Shown piece after piece: positions 1 through 11,955 of a stretch of 64,000 nt of DNA. The translations under genes and the position numbers were made by a program. The notes under the pieces are model-generated. The model worked only from the letters and a program-made list of their open reading frames with translations, was not told the origin of the DNA and ran no database searches. The stretch spans positions 27,388 to 91,387 of the forward strand of contig VXBP01003400.1 of the NCBI GenBank assembly GCA_013400115.1. The letters are read 5' to 3'. The number at the start of each line of letters is the position of its first letter. Positions within the stretch are counted from its first letter, which is position 1. Source of the stretch: Rhinopomastus cyanomelas. Taxonomy: Eukaryota; Chordata; Aves; Bucerotiformes; Rhinopomastidae.

Positions 1-1648
1 CCAGCTGGAGTGAATTAAACCCCACCCAAGAACAGAGGAGGAAAGGATGCAGAGTTTATGATCCGGGTAATAGGCAAGGAAGTTCACATTACAGTGGATG
101 TATTCTGTAGGCCACCTGACTACAAAGACTAAGTGAATCAGGCCCTTTGTAGACTAATAGCGCTAGCTTCATATTCACAAACCCTGGTCCTCATGAGGAA
201 CTTTGGCCACCCTGATATATATTGGAAAAAGAATAAGACAAGGCACAAACAATGCAGGAGATTTTTGGAGTGCATTGATGGTAACCTCTTTCTCCAAGTG
301 GTAGAGGAGTCAACAAGGAGAGGTGCTATGTTGGACTTGTCTTTACCAACAAGGTGGGGCTGGTAAAGAAAGTAATGCCCAAGGGAAGCCTGGGCTACAC
401 TCATCATGAGATGGTGGGATTCATGGTCCTTACGGCAGTGAGGTAGGTGCTCAGCAAGTTTGCTACCCTGGTCTTCAGGAGAGCAGATTTTTGCCTCTTC
501 AGGGACCTACTTGGCTGAGTGCATTGGAATAGAGTCCTGTGGGAACTGGATGACCAAAAATCTTGCTAACATTCAAATATCACCTCCACCAAGCTCAGGA
601 TCACTGCAAAAATGCTAGGAGGCCCGTGTGAATGAGTAAAGAACTCATGTACTAACTTACACAACAGAAAGAGGTCTACAGAAGGTGGAAGCAAAGGATC
701 AGGGTATAAAAGCCAAAGCTCACATAGGATTAAATCTGGCCAGGGACATGAAGGGAAACAAGAAGAGCTTTCACAGGTATATAAGTAAGAAAACGAAATC
801 TAGGGGAAAATTTGAGCTCCTCCAGAAGGAAACACGTAACTTGGTAAGCCAGGATGTGGAGAAGGCTGAGGTGCTCAATGACTTTTTTACCTCAGTCTTC
901 ACTGACAAGAGCTCAGATCACACCATCCAAGTCACAGAAGCCAAACAATGGGACTGAGAGAAGGAAGAACTACCTGTGATAGGGGTAGGTTAGGTTTGTG
1001 ACCTTATAAGGAATCTAAGTTGTCACAATGCCATGGGATCTGTTGGGGTACATCCACAGCTTCTGAGTGAACCAGTGTATGTAGTTGCTAAATCATGGCA
1101 GTCTGATGTAGTTTCTGATGAGTGGAAAAGTAGAAACATAAACCCCATTTGTAAAAAGGGAAAGAAAGATGACCCAGGGAACTACAGGCCAGTCAGTCTC
1201 AGCATTGTGTCTGGCAAGATAACAGAGCAGATCCTCCTGTAAGCTATGCTGAGGCACGAGGGAAATCCCATGGTGATTAGTGACAGCCAGCATGGCTTTA
1301 TCAGAGGCAGATCATGCTTGACAAACCTGGTGGACTTCCATGGTAGAGTTTTTACAGTATTGGTGGATAATGGTAGAGCAAATGATGTCATCTACCTGGA
1401 CTTGTGCAAGGCACTTAACACTGTCTCACGTGGCATTCCTGTCTGTAAAATGGAGACACATGGATTTGACAGCTTTGATCTGTTAGTGGCTGAGGAATTG
1501 GCTGCATGGTTGCATTCAAAAATGTTGTGGTTAATGGCTTGATGCCCGAGAGGTCGGGTTTTGGAGTGGAGCTGGATCAGTGCTGTTTATCATCTCTGTT
1601 GTCAACATGGGCAGTGTTATCGAGTGCAGCCTCACCAAGTTTGTGGAC

Positions 1649-1685
<37 letters not shown>

Positions 1686-2505
1686 TTGACAACCTGTAGG
1701 GAAAGGAGGCCATCCAGAGGGATCTTGGCAGACTTGGGGACTGGGCCCATGCAAACTGCATGAGGACCAAGAAGGCAAAGTGGAGGGTTCTATGCCTGTG
1801 TTAGGGTGATCCCAAGCACAAATACTTTCTGGGAGGTGAACTGATTGAGAGTACTCTTGAGGAGAAGGACTTGGGCTTGTTAGAAGCTCAACATGAGCCA
1901 ACAATGCATGAGTGCAGCCCAGAAGGCCAATGATATTCTGGGTTGCATCACCAGAAGGTCAAGTGTGGCGATTCTCTCCCCTACTTTGATCTACATTACC
2001 ACATTCTGTTCTGGAGACCCCAGTACAGAAAGGATATAGAACTTTTGGAGTGAGTCCAGAGGAGGGCTGCAAGGATGATCAGAGGGCTGGAGCTCCTCTT
2101 CCTATGAAAACAGTCTGAGAGTATTATGGCTGTTCAAACTGGAGAAGAGAAGGCTCCAGGAAGACCTTATAGCATCTTTCCAGTACTTGAAGGAGGCTTA
2201 TAGAAAAGATGGAGAGGGACTGTTTACAAAGGAGGTTAACGATATGACAAGGGGAAACGGTTTTGAGATAAAAGAGGGTGGATTTAGATTGGATCTTAGG
2301 AAGACATTTCTCACTATCAGGGTAGTGAGGCACTGGCACAAGTTGTCCGGGGAGGCTGTGGATGCCCTCCCTGGAAGCGTTCAACACCAGGTTGGAATGA
2401 GCTTTGGGCAACATCTTCTAGTGAGAGATGTCCTTGTCTATGGCATGGGGGTTCAAAGCAAATTATCTCTGATGTCTGTTCCAACCCAAATGATTCTATG
2501 TTTCA
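1..2505 (+). repeat. CR1 LINE, ORF2 from endonuclease end to 3' tail, decayed
   Basis: Cut by the left window edge. Frames give, in order, the end of the endonuclease domain (RPPDYKD, LMRNFGHPDIYW near 105-230), a linker (near 690-950), the reverse transcriptase start (DDPGNYRPVSLS near 1170-1200), HGFIRGRSCLTNLVDF (1290-1340), YLDLCKALN (1394-1420), then the 3' untranslated region with a CR1 tail (CCAACCCAAATGATTCTATG near 2480-2500). Stops and frameshifts break the frame many times, so it is inactive. A (TG)16 run sits inside the reverse transcriptase part. Confidence 0.92.
1653..1684. repeat. (TG)16 microsatellite inside CR1
   Basis: An uninterrupted dinucleotide run of 16 TG units, placed in the CR1 just where the FADD-type catalytic stretch would be expected. 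Confidence 0.98.
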
Positions 2506-4694
2506 AACAAAGGTTCCTTGAAGATTCTGTTTGCCCTAACATCTACCTCTTGTATGGAAACTGTCCTTGGAAGATCCATATAAAGTTTTGCTCTTCAAAA
2601 TTTATTTAGTTGAGGTCCTTGAGAGAGCACTGATAATCCTGAGCAATGTTTTCTTAGTTCATGAGGCAATGAATAACCTAGGTAGACTTGGCATCGCATG
2701 TAAGGGTTGCACAAGTCTCACATGACAGATCAGTGTGCTTGAAAACAGGAAGGATTACTTCAATTTTTAAATGATGGGGTGCTATATAAACAGTAGCACA
2801 CGTGAGGTTTTTATAGCACTCGGTGATCAGCACTGTTAATTAATGTAACTGTCATGATGCCACAAGTGGTAATTAGCCTGAAGCTGTTTTGCCATGGTTA
2901 TGCTCTTTATATAATACATCAGCACAAATAATGAGTCATGGTATCAGACTAATTTTCTTTTTTTTGTGACAATGTAACAAAACTCACACGGTCTGTTGTT
3001 TGCTGTCTGAATCACAACAACCTGGAGGCAGAGCACAAATGATAACTTTTGGTTGTGATTTTATTCTGGGCTTTCCTCCAACTAGGAAGGCATTGCTTTT
3101 TCTTTATCATGCTCTCTGTATAAAAGCAACTGACAATTGCTATAACGTCATCCTTGGCAATATCACATTATCTGTGGCCCGGTGCTGGTTTGGTTGACTT
3201 CACATCCAGGTGCATACCCTTGCAATATGTATCTACCCTATATATGTACAGGNATAAAACACACCAACAGAGAAGCAAGCACCAAAATCGGTCCTCTGAC
3301 TGATTCAGAGGACACTTGAAGAACCATCTCCATTCTCTCTCCTTCAGGAAGAACCTAGACAGATAAACTGAACACAGATACTGGAATTTGAATGAAGTGT
3401 GTGGCTACAATATATAGACAATGGCATCCATAAACGTAGGGTTTTGTATGAGTTTTTTTGTCTTCAGCATTGTATGTTTATATCAATGAAATTTTTACAT
3501 TAAAAATGAGATCTCGTTAAAAAGTAGCATATTTGTGCAAAAGTAGCTTCTGTTTTAGTTTGCCTCTAGGTCTGAAAAGTCATCCAAAATGCCAATTTCT
3601 CTCTTGACTGTTTTTCTGACTGACAAATCATTTCTGAGCAAACACAGCAGTCCTTATATGCAAAATACAGCACTGCAAATTTGCAAGATTCCCCTGGTGA
3701 ATTTATCGTTGAATAGGTTTTACTGCACAATTTCCTCAGGTATTTCAATAATGAAATCTATTCATACTACATTTTATAAAAAACCCAATCTCTTTCATTG
3801 AACACACATGATATGTATAGAATTTTTAAAAGTTAAATTATGAAAGAAAAATTAAAACAAAAGAAGAAAGTGAAAGGAGCTGAAAGAGCTGTAAGAGAAT
3901 AAGCTGAAAAGAAGGTAAGACAGAAATTTATGTTGCATTCATCAGAATTCTAAGTAAATTCTAAGTAATATATTAAGGAAAGAATAATTCCCAGAAAAGA
4001 TGGCGTTTGCTCAGTGCTGAATTACATGCTTTTATAGCTTCAATTACATGCTTTTATAGTGCTTTTATAGGTTCAAATCTTACATTTACATGTCCAAAAC
4101 AAGAATAATCAAACTCTTTGAAGCACGTGGCTGGGTTGATTCCTAGTCATTGACCTTGAAGTTCTTCACAAAGGGTTTACCTTTGGCTTTTCTGAGAGTC
4201 AAAAAACTCGTGCTGAATTGAATACAATTTAATAATTAAATAAGTAGAAGCAAGATTAGAGACTTACAAATCTAATGGCTAATTGCCTTCATGAATGAGA
4301 GTTTTCATGTGCTTCAGGGTAAGCATGTGCTTTGCTTTCATCTGAACCAGGGTCTCTAGTAGCCAACTGGGAACCTTTGGCTCTGATTGACAATGCCTGT
4401 TTGTAACCCATAAGGAGTTGGCTACACTTTTTGAACATTTCATTTCATGCTCACAGATTCTCAGAAGAAAAACACAAGCATTAGTGCATGCTTCAGTTAG
4501 TTCCTAAACAGCACTGTGAAGTGGTAATATAAGATTTTGAAGTAGAAATTAAAGAAGAAAACAAAAGGGTTGCAGTATTCTCTTTTGCATCCTGTATCAG
4601 TGTGGCCAGGCTTCCCATTTCCTGGAGAAGAAATGCTTGCTGTGTCTTGCATGCTTCAACCTAGGTTGTACATCCACTCCTCTATCATTAGGTT
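2506..4694. other. Unique non-coding DNA
   Basis: No gene or recognisable repeat. The longest open frames are short and lack family features. One perfect hairpin lies at 3291-3313, and a single N at 3253. Confidence 0.6.
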
Positions 4695-4835
4695 TCAAGG
4701 CAGTGGACCACCTTGTAGCAGATGAGGAAGCAAGAGCACAGAGAGGTGACATGTTCTGTCCAAAGTCATTCAGATTTTTGATATTAGTTCCAAGTCTTCC
4801 AACTGTGCCTTCCTGAAGCATCAGGCCACAGTCTT
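4695..4835 (+). repeat. Ancient MIR-like SINE fragment
   Basis: The stretch CAGATGAGGAAGCAAGAGCA at about 4718, followed by CAGAGAGGTGACATGTTCTG and TCCAAAGTCATTCAG, resembles the MIR core (GATGAGGAAACTGAGGCACAG, AGAGGTTAAGTAACTTGCCC and AAGGTCACACAG from memory). It is followed by a degraded AACTCAGGTCTTCTGACT-like end. MIRs are shared across amniotes and are old, which fits the divergence. Confidence 0.7.
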
Positions 4836-5044
4836 CCAAACACATTTAAGGGTCTGTATAAATTAATAGGTAATCCTATAGGATTTCTGTCTGGATGAGA
4901 AAAAGAACAAGAAACAGTGAACTGTGGCAAGCTGAAAAAAAACCAGAGGTGGAAACTTAGACATATCTATAATTCTTGGAAGCTCAGAGTCTGATGCACT
5001 CTCAATTAAAAATATGCACAATCATAACATTTATCAATGCTCTT

Positions 5045-5560
5045 GGCTAACAGATCAGGTTCCAGATGACTTGAGTCTTGCTAATGTGATGCCCTTCCAC
5101 AAGATGGGGAAGAGAGATGATCCAGACACTACAAGACTGTCAGTCTGAGCTTGTTATCAAGGAAAATAATGGACTGGTTCATCCTGAGTGGGCTCATGCA
5201 GCAAGTGCAGGGCAGCCAGGGGTTCAGGGTCAGCCAATTTGAGTTTATGAAGGGTAGGTCTTCCTTGCCTAACCTGATGTCCTTCTGTGACCAAGTGATT
5301 CACTTAGTGGATGAGGGGCAAGCTGTGGGTATTGTTTACCTAAACTGTGGAATATTCAAGACAGCCCAGAGGGTTGTGTGGAATTCAGTCAGATCAATCT
5401 GGTGGTCAGTCACAAGGAGTGCTCCCCAGGGCACTGGACTCAGTCTTGCTTAACATCAGTGATCTGGGTGAGGGAATGGACACAAAATTGAGTAGGTGTG
5501 TAGCTCTGCTTGAGGGTAGGAAAGCTCTGCAGAGTGATCAGGTCAATCCCAGAAGAGTGC
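5045..5560 (+). repeat. CR1 LINE fragment, reverse transcriptase region
   Basis: Recognisable CR1 pieces include a degraded PGNYRPVSL-like stretch (near 5125), FEFMKGRSSLPNLMSFCDQV (near 5240-5300), AVGIVYLN and a RSAPQGTGL-like piece (near 5415). Internal deletions and stops make it a dead fragment. It is truncated at both ends. Confidence 0.85.
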
Positions 5561-5884
5561 TCTGTATTCCTGAGTGACACCTACTGGCTCTTTCACCACA
5601 TCATATGTAGTCATATTTTTCTTACAAGCACTTTCATATTGGCTCCTTCATAATAGCTTTCACTGCCAGATTTTGTGATTTTGTTACCTTACACAGGACT
5701 GTAGGGTAAGGTCTTAACCACATGACACAAGGAGGACCTCTACTTCTCCCACAGTATCCAGGACCCAGACCCCCAGTTACTCGGACCCAGACCTACAAAG
5801 TCTCCATACTGGTCCTCAAGTCCCAGTTCTTAATTTGTAACACTTTGCTCTCCTTATCCTTTCTGCCTCTATCCTCTTGCTGGT

Positions 5885-6890
5885 TACCCAAGAGAGGAGG
5901 TCTCTTCCAACTCTTTTCTAGGCCTAAAATGACCTTGATGTTCTGAGCCTAAATTTCTTTGGCATTGTTGCTTGATAGCCTTCTCAGTGCTTGCCAGCTT
6001 GAACTCTAATTGAACTTTGGCTGTACATGCCTTCTCCCTACAGAGGTGAACAGCATCTCTGTACTCTTCCTCTGTCATCTACCCTTCTAGAATAAGGTAG
6101 CTGCCTTCTGCCCTTGTTTATCTTCTGATGTTTTGAAATCGCCTGCACCCATGCTCTTAAGAGAGCATGCTAAAAAGTGTCCAGCTTCTGTGTACCCCAG
6201 TACCTTCAAAAGCAGATTCCAGGGGACCTTACTAAGTTCTTCAGCACCCCAAAGTCAGCTTGCCTACATTCATGGTCACAGTTTTGCCCTGTTTTTTTCT
6301 CCTATCACCAGTTATTTGAAACTCAAGTACTTTGTGATCACAGTGACCAAGACAAACATGAACCACTTAACCCATGTGTTTCTTTCTGTTTGCAAACAGC
6401 AAATTTAGGAAAGCACCTTTTGGGGTTGGTTCCCTTAGTACCTACACAAACAAGTTTTCTTCAACATACTTTAGAAATTTCCTGGGCTTGTTTGTGTCTG
6501 CTATATGGTATTTCCGATTGACATCTGGGAAGTTAAAACCACCCATAAGGACAAAAGCCTCTAAATATTTTGAGATATTTAACTCTTTGAGGAATAATTA
6601 ATTGGTTGTCACCTGGATGGTTGTTTGATCATAGATTCCAACAACAATAACCTCTTTATTTGCTTTTCCCTTCATCCTTACCTAGAAGCCCTTAACCATG
6701 TTGTCATCAGCTGTAGCTGCTGTACAACACAGCCCCTCCGTTACATACAGTGCAAATCACCCATGTCATCTAATCCTCATTGAAAAGCCTGTAACTCTCC
6801 ACCATGATACTCCAGTCACAGGACTCATCCCGCCAAGTTTTGCTTGTGCCAGTGATGTCTTAGCTCTAGGACTGTGACAAAGCTTCAAGC
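5885..6890 (-). repeat. CR1 LINE fragment, endonuclease and linker, old
   Basis: On the minus strand the part near 6840-6780 reads like the CR1 endonuclease (WRDESCDWSIMVESYRLF), followed near 6545-6510 by LMGGFNFPDVNRKYHIADTN and then a KGAFLNLLFANRK-like piece and the Lys/Arg-rich linker (EEEYRDAVHLCREKACTAKV near 6070-6010). It is more diverged than its neighbours, so it is likely an older insertion of another CR1 subfamily. It lies in inverted orientation to the flanking CR1 copies. Confidence 0.8.
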
Positions 6891-7214
6891 TACTCATGTT
6901 TATTCATTACATACCTATGTACTTGAAAAGAAAGCTTCAAATGTGATGATGATGATGGGATTAATAGTCACAGATTTGGAGGGATGATAGAGGTAAATTA
7001 TTTTATGTGACACTGTTAGAGGAAAATGACTCTGTTTATGAAAAGATGAATGGCAGTCAGTTTCAAATATACTCATTCAAATTTATTTATACCTGTCCAC
7101 CTGTCTGGCTGTACTTATATCTGCCTTCTCTGTGCCAATTTGTTGATGCCTGTTGTTCCTATAAGGACAGGTCCGTTAAATTGTTTATAGATGCTTAAGT
7201 CCTATAGCTACATG
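6891..7214. other. Unique non-coding DNA
   Basis: Nothing recognised apart from a short (GAT)n stretch near 6943-6957. Confidence 0.5.
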
Positions 7215-7358
7215 TATGGAGTCTCCTTCACTGGAGATGTTTAAGACCCACTAGATGTGTTCCTGTGTGACTTGGTCTAGGTGATCCTGCTGTGGCAGGG
7301 GGATTGGACTGGATGATCTTTTGAGGTCCCTTCCAATCTCTAATGATTCTATGATTCC
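7215..7358 (+). repeat. CR1 3' end fragment (young-looking subfamily)
   Basis: CR1 3' untranslated sequence from CTTCACTGGAGATGTTTAAG to CCAATCTCTAATGATTCTAT. It is very close to the other 3' ends at 21269, 24052, 58078 and 58845, which suggests one recently active subfamily. Confidence 0.93.
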
Positions 7359-7499
7359 GAATGCTTGAAGTTACAATTATATTCCTAAACTTGCTTTTTT
7401 TCCTCCAAGAACAGGTGGTATAAAGCGTAGAAATCATGTATGTTTTTGATTTTCTGTCTAGCCAGCATTGTTGAGTGGTGTATTTTATGCATGTGAGCA

Positions 7500-9889
7500 T
7501 GCAGCTGGAATCAGTGGAGCTCCACCTAGGGAAGGATGATGAGCTGTTTGAGAGTGTGTGAGTTAAAATAAAAGTGAAGACAAGGGAGGGTGATGTTACT
7601 TTAGGGGTCTGCTATAGGCCACCTGACCAGCAGAATCAAGCAAATGAGGTCCTTCACAGACAAATAGTAGCAGATTCCAGCTCACAGGCCCTGGCCCTCA
7701 TGGGGGATTTCAACCACCCTGACATCTGCTGGAGGGACAACACAGCAAGGCACCAGCAATCCAGCTTGTTCTTGGATTGCATAGATGACAACTTCCTCCT
7801 TCAAATGGGTGGAGGAACCAACAAGAAAAGGTGCTATGCTGGGCCTTGTTCTCACCAACAAGGAAGGGCTGATGACCAATGTGAGGCTCAGAGACAGTCT
7901 TGGCTGCAGTGACCATGAAGCCATTGAATTTCAGATCCTCAGGGCAACTAGGAAAAAATTTTCTAAACTTACGTCCCTGGACTTCAGGTGTGCAGACTAT
8001 GATCGCTTCAGGGATCTGCTGGCCAAAGTATCATGGGAAGAAGCCCTTGAGGGAAAAGGGGCCCAGGACAGCTGGTTAGTATTCAAGGATCACCTCCTCT
8101 GTGTCCAGGAGCAATGTATACCAACAAAGAGGAAAGCAGGGAAGAATGCTAAGAGGCCTTCCTGGCTGAGCAAGGAGCTCCTAGACACGCTGTCACACAA
8201 AAAGAAACTCTACAAGGAGTGGAAGGGAGGACAGCTAGAATGGAAGCTATATAAGGAAGCTGCCCGAACAGCTAGAGATCTGGTCAGGAAAGCCAAGGCA
8301 CAATTTGAATTTAACCTATCCAGGGAGGTCAAAGAGAACACCAAGAATTTCTACAGGTATATGAACGGTAAAAAGAAGACTAGGGAAGGTGCGGGCCACC
8401 TCAGAAAGGAAACAGGTGATGTGGTCACAAGTGACCAGGAAATGGCTGAGGTTCTCAATGACTTCTTTACCTCAGTCTTCACTGTGAAGGCCTCCAGCCA
8501 CACTCCTGGAGTCATGGAAAATAACAGCAGGGACTGCAAGGAAGAACTGTCCATTATAATTGAAGATCTTGTTTGTGATCACCTGAAGGACCTGAAAGTG
8601 TTCAAGTCCATGGGACCCAACAGGATACACCCATGGGTACTGAGAGAACTGGCAAATGAGGTTGCTAGACTCCCGTCTAGTATATTCCAAAAGTCATGGT
8701 GGTCTGGTGAAGTCCCCACTGACTGGAAAAGGGGAAACATCATTCCTATTTTCAAAAAGAGTAGGAAGGAGGAGCCAGGGAACTACAGGCCAGTCAGTCT
8801 CACCTCTGTGCCCAGTAAGATCATGGAGCAGATCCTCCTGAAGGCACTACTGACATAGGAGATTTGTGAAGAGGTGATTGGGTAGAATCAGCATGGCTTC
8901 ACCAAGGGCAAATCCTGCCTGACAAACCTCGTGGCCTTCTATGAACAGGTCACAACATTAATGGATGAGGAGCGAGTGACTGATATAGTTTACCTGGACC
9001 TTAGCAAAGCCTTTGACCACATTCCGGTCTCCAAGCTGGTGGAACGTGGCTTTGACGAGTGGACCACTAGATGGCTAAGGAACTAGCTTGATGACCACAC
9101 CCAGAGAGTGGTTGTTGATGGATCCATGTCCAAGTGGAGGCCACTGACAAGTGGTGTCCCTCAGAGATCAGTCCTGGGACCAGTCTTGTTCAACATCTTT
9201 GTTGGTGACATGGACAAAGGCATTGAGTGCACCCTCAGCAAGTTTGCTGATGACACCAAGATGTGTGGTGCAGAAGACACGCTTGAGAGAAGGGATGCCA
9301 TCCAGAGGGACCTGGACAGGCTGGAGAGGTGAGCACAAGCCAGCCTGTGGGATTCAACAAGGCCAAGTGTAAGGTCCTGCATCTGGGTGGAAGCAATACT
9401 AGGCACAAATACAGGCTGGACAGTGACTGGCTGGAGAGTAGCCCCGGGGAGAGGAAATTGGCGGTGCTTGTGGACGAAAAGCTCAACATGAGCCAGCAGT
9501 GTGCACTTGTGGTCCAGAAGGCAAACTGGATCCTGGGCTGCATCAGGAGAAGTGTGGCCATCTGGTCGAGGNGAAGTGTGGCCATCAGGTTGAGGGAGGT
9601 GATTCTCCCCTTCTGCTTCGCTCTGGTGAGACCCCACCTGGAGTACTGTGTCCAGGTCTGGAGCCCTTATTACAAGAGCACATGCAGAAGAGGGCTACGA
9701 GGATGATCAGAGAGCTGGAACACATCTCCTATGAGGATAGACAGAGAGAGTTGGAGCTGTTGAGTCTGAAGAAGAGGAGGCTTTGAGGTCACCTGATTGT
9801 GGCCTTCCAGTATCTGAAGGGGGCCTACAAAAAGGCTGGGGAGGGGCTTTTTAGGATGTCAGGTAGTGACAGGACTAGAGGCAATGGAG
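7500..9889 (+). repeat. CR1 LINE, long ORF2 copy running into an assembly gap
   Basis: The best preserved CR1 coding remnant. Endonuclease end motifs (CYRPPDQQ near 7610, LMGDFNHPDICW near 7700) are in one frame. A frameshift near 7800-7900 moves to a 357-codon open frame (7785-8858) with the linker and reverse transcriptase start (EEPGNYRPVSLTSVPSKIME). TAG at 8856 ends that frame. Further pieces give CLTNLVAFYEQV, YLDLSKAFD (motif A) near 8995, SGVPQRSVLGPVLFNIFV near 9150-9205, and the catalytic FADDTK near 9245. A 24-bp tandem duplication lies at 9549-9596. The 3' end is hidden in the gap starting at 9890. Stops and shifts make it inactive. Confidence 0.95.
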
Positions 9890-10438
9890 NNNNNNNNNNN
9901 NNNNNNNNNNNNNNNNNNNNNNNNNNNNNNNNNNNNNNNNNNNNNNNNNNNNNNNNNNNNNNNNNNNNNNNNNNNNNNNNNNNNNNNNNNNNNNNNNNNN
10001 NNNNNNNNNNNNNNNNNNNNNNNNNNNNNNNNNNNNNNNNNNNNNNNNNNNNNNNNNNNNNNNNNNNNNNNNNNNNNNNNNNNNNNNNNNNNNNNNNNNN
10101 NNNNNNNNNNNNNNNNNNNNNNNNNNNNNNNNNNNNNNNNNNNNNNNNNNNNNNNNNNNNNNNNNNNNNNNNNNNNNNNNNNNNNNNNNNNNNNNNNNNN
10201 NNNNNNNNNNNNNNNNNNNNNNNNNNNNNNNNNNNNNNNNNNNNNNNNNNNNNNNNNNNNNNNNNNNNNNNNNNNNNNNNNNNNNNNNNNNNNNNNNNNN
10301 NNNNNNNNNNNNNNNNNNNNNNNNNNNNNNNNNNNNNNNNNNNNNNNNNNNNNNNNNNNNNNNNNNNNNNNNNNNNNNNNNNNNNNNNNNNNNNNNNNNN
10401 NNNNNNNNNNNNNNNNNNNNNNNNNNNNNNNNNNNNNN
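9890..10438. other. Assembly gap (549 Ns)
   Basis: A run of N that interrupts the 3' part of the preceding CR1 copy. Translations across it are meaningless. Confidence 0.99.
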
Positions 10439-10809
10439 TTTTTGGAAATAGTGATCAGCAGGAGGAGAGACTGTCATTTCTGCCACTGAGAAAAGACTGG
10501 CAGCGTTTAGGTTTGGGGGGAGAGCTCCTTCGTGCTTCGCTAAGGAAAGCAGGAGGACTGGATAATCCTCTAACCTTGGATGTGAGAGACAGAGACTGGG
10601 TATTTTGAAAATGGATGCAGCTGCATAGAGGGATGCAGGTATGGGCGCTGAGAAACTCAGGCCATCCCGGACTGACATGCTTTCCTTCCCAGGTCTCTAA
10701 ACTAGAAGAAGATCCAAGGCCCAAACTGGAGTGGTTTCCCATTCTATTTTCTCAGGTTCTGTGAGGGCACTAATGACACAGTTTGCATCCCTATGCGTTG
10801 AGCTGGAGA
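10439..10809. other. Unassigned non-coding DNA after the gap
   Basis: No CR1 motif or host exon was recognised. It may be the flank of the CR1 hidden in the gap. Confidence 0.4.
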
Positions 10810-11955
10810 AGCCACTTTGACTTCAGTAAGGCTTTCAACACTGTCTCCTGTGAAATCCTCATTGCTAACCTAAAGAAGTGTGGATTGGATGATTTGACCT
10901 TGAAGTGAATCTGGAACAAGTTGAAGGACAGAGCTCAGAGAGTTGTGGTCAGTGGGACAGAATCAGATTGGACACATGGTGTTCCTCAGGGGTCAATAGG
11001 GGTCTTTTTCAATATATTTATCAGTGACCTGAATGAAGGATTGAGAGTACCTCCAGCAAGTTTGCTGATGATAAGAAGCTTGGGGGAGTGTTTGACACAC
11101 TGGAGGGCTGTGCTGCCATCCAGCATGTCCTGGATAGAACAGAGAGTTGAGGAGAGAAGAACCTGATGAGGTTCAACAGGTGCAGCATGCTGCATCTGGG
11201 AAAGAACAACCCCATCCGTCAGTACAGATGAGGTTCAACAAGTGTAGCATGCTGTATCTGGGAAAGAACAACCCCATCCATCAGTACAGGCTGGGGACTG
11301 ACCTGCTGGAGAGCAGCTCCAAGGAAAAGTACCTGGGAGTGCTAGTGGGCCACAGTCAGGCTAAGAGCCAGCAATGTACCCTCATGGCCAAGGCGGCAAA
11401 TGGTGTCTTAGGGTGTATGAAGAAGAATGTGGCCAGCAAGTTGAAGGAGGTTATCCTCCTCTTCTGTGCACTGGTGATGCCTCGTCTGGAGCATTGTGTC
11501 CTCTTCTGGGCTCCTCAGTTCAAGAAGGACAAGGAACTGCTGGAGACTATGCAGTGCAAAGCCACTAAAATGATTGGAGAATTGAAGCATCTACCACATG
11601 AAGAAGGGCAAAGTCTGTTTAGCACGGAGGAGGCTGAGAGGAGGCCTCATGAATGTATAAAAATACCTAAATTTTAAGTGCCAATCTCTTCTTCTGTTTA
11701 CTGTCAGGAAAAGGGATAATGCCCACACATTGGAAAACAATAGGTTCAAACTGAAAGTAAAGAAACACTTTTCATGGTGAGGGTAACAGAGCACTGAAAA
11801 AGAATGCCCAGATAGGTTATGGAGGTTCCATCTCGGGAGACATTAAAAATCCATCTGAATGTCTTCCTGTGCAATCTAGTTCTAGGTGATTCTGCTCTGG
11901 CAGGAGGATTGAACTAGATAATCTCCAGATAGCTCTTCCAATCCCTAGCATTGTG
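10810..11955 (+). repeat. CR1 LINE fragment, reverse transcriptase to 3' tail
   Basis: It starts at motif A (DFSKAFNTVS near 10820), continues through HGVPQGSIGVFFNIFISDLN (near 10975-11030) and the thumb region (SKLKEVILLFCALVMPRLEHC near 11435-11500), and ends with a 3' tail near 11945. A 62-bp tandem duplication at 11165-11288 shifts the frame. It is 5' truncated. Confidence 0.92.
11165..11288 (+). repeat. 62-bp tandem duplication inside CR1
   Basis: Two adjacent copies (11165-11226 and 11227-11288) of the segment starting GATGAGGTTCAACA and ending CAGTACA, differing at a few positions. The period of 62 is not a multiple of three. Confidence 0.95.

Noticed and set aside
1506..1904. Frames with Cys/Val or Thr/His repeats
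   Set aside because: Translations of the (TG)16 microsatellite.
9799..10678. Long open frames of 200-270 codons on both strands
   Set aside because: They consist mostly of unknown residues across the N gap.
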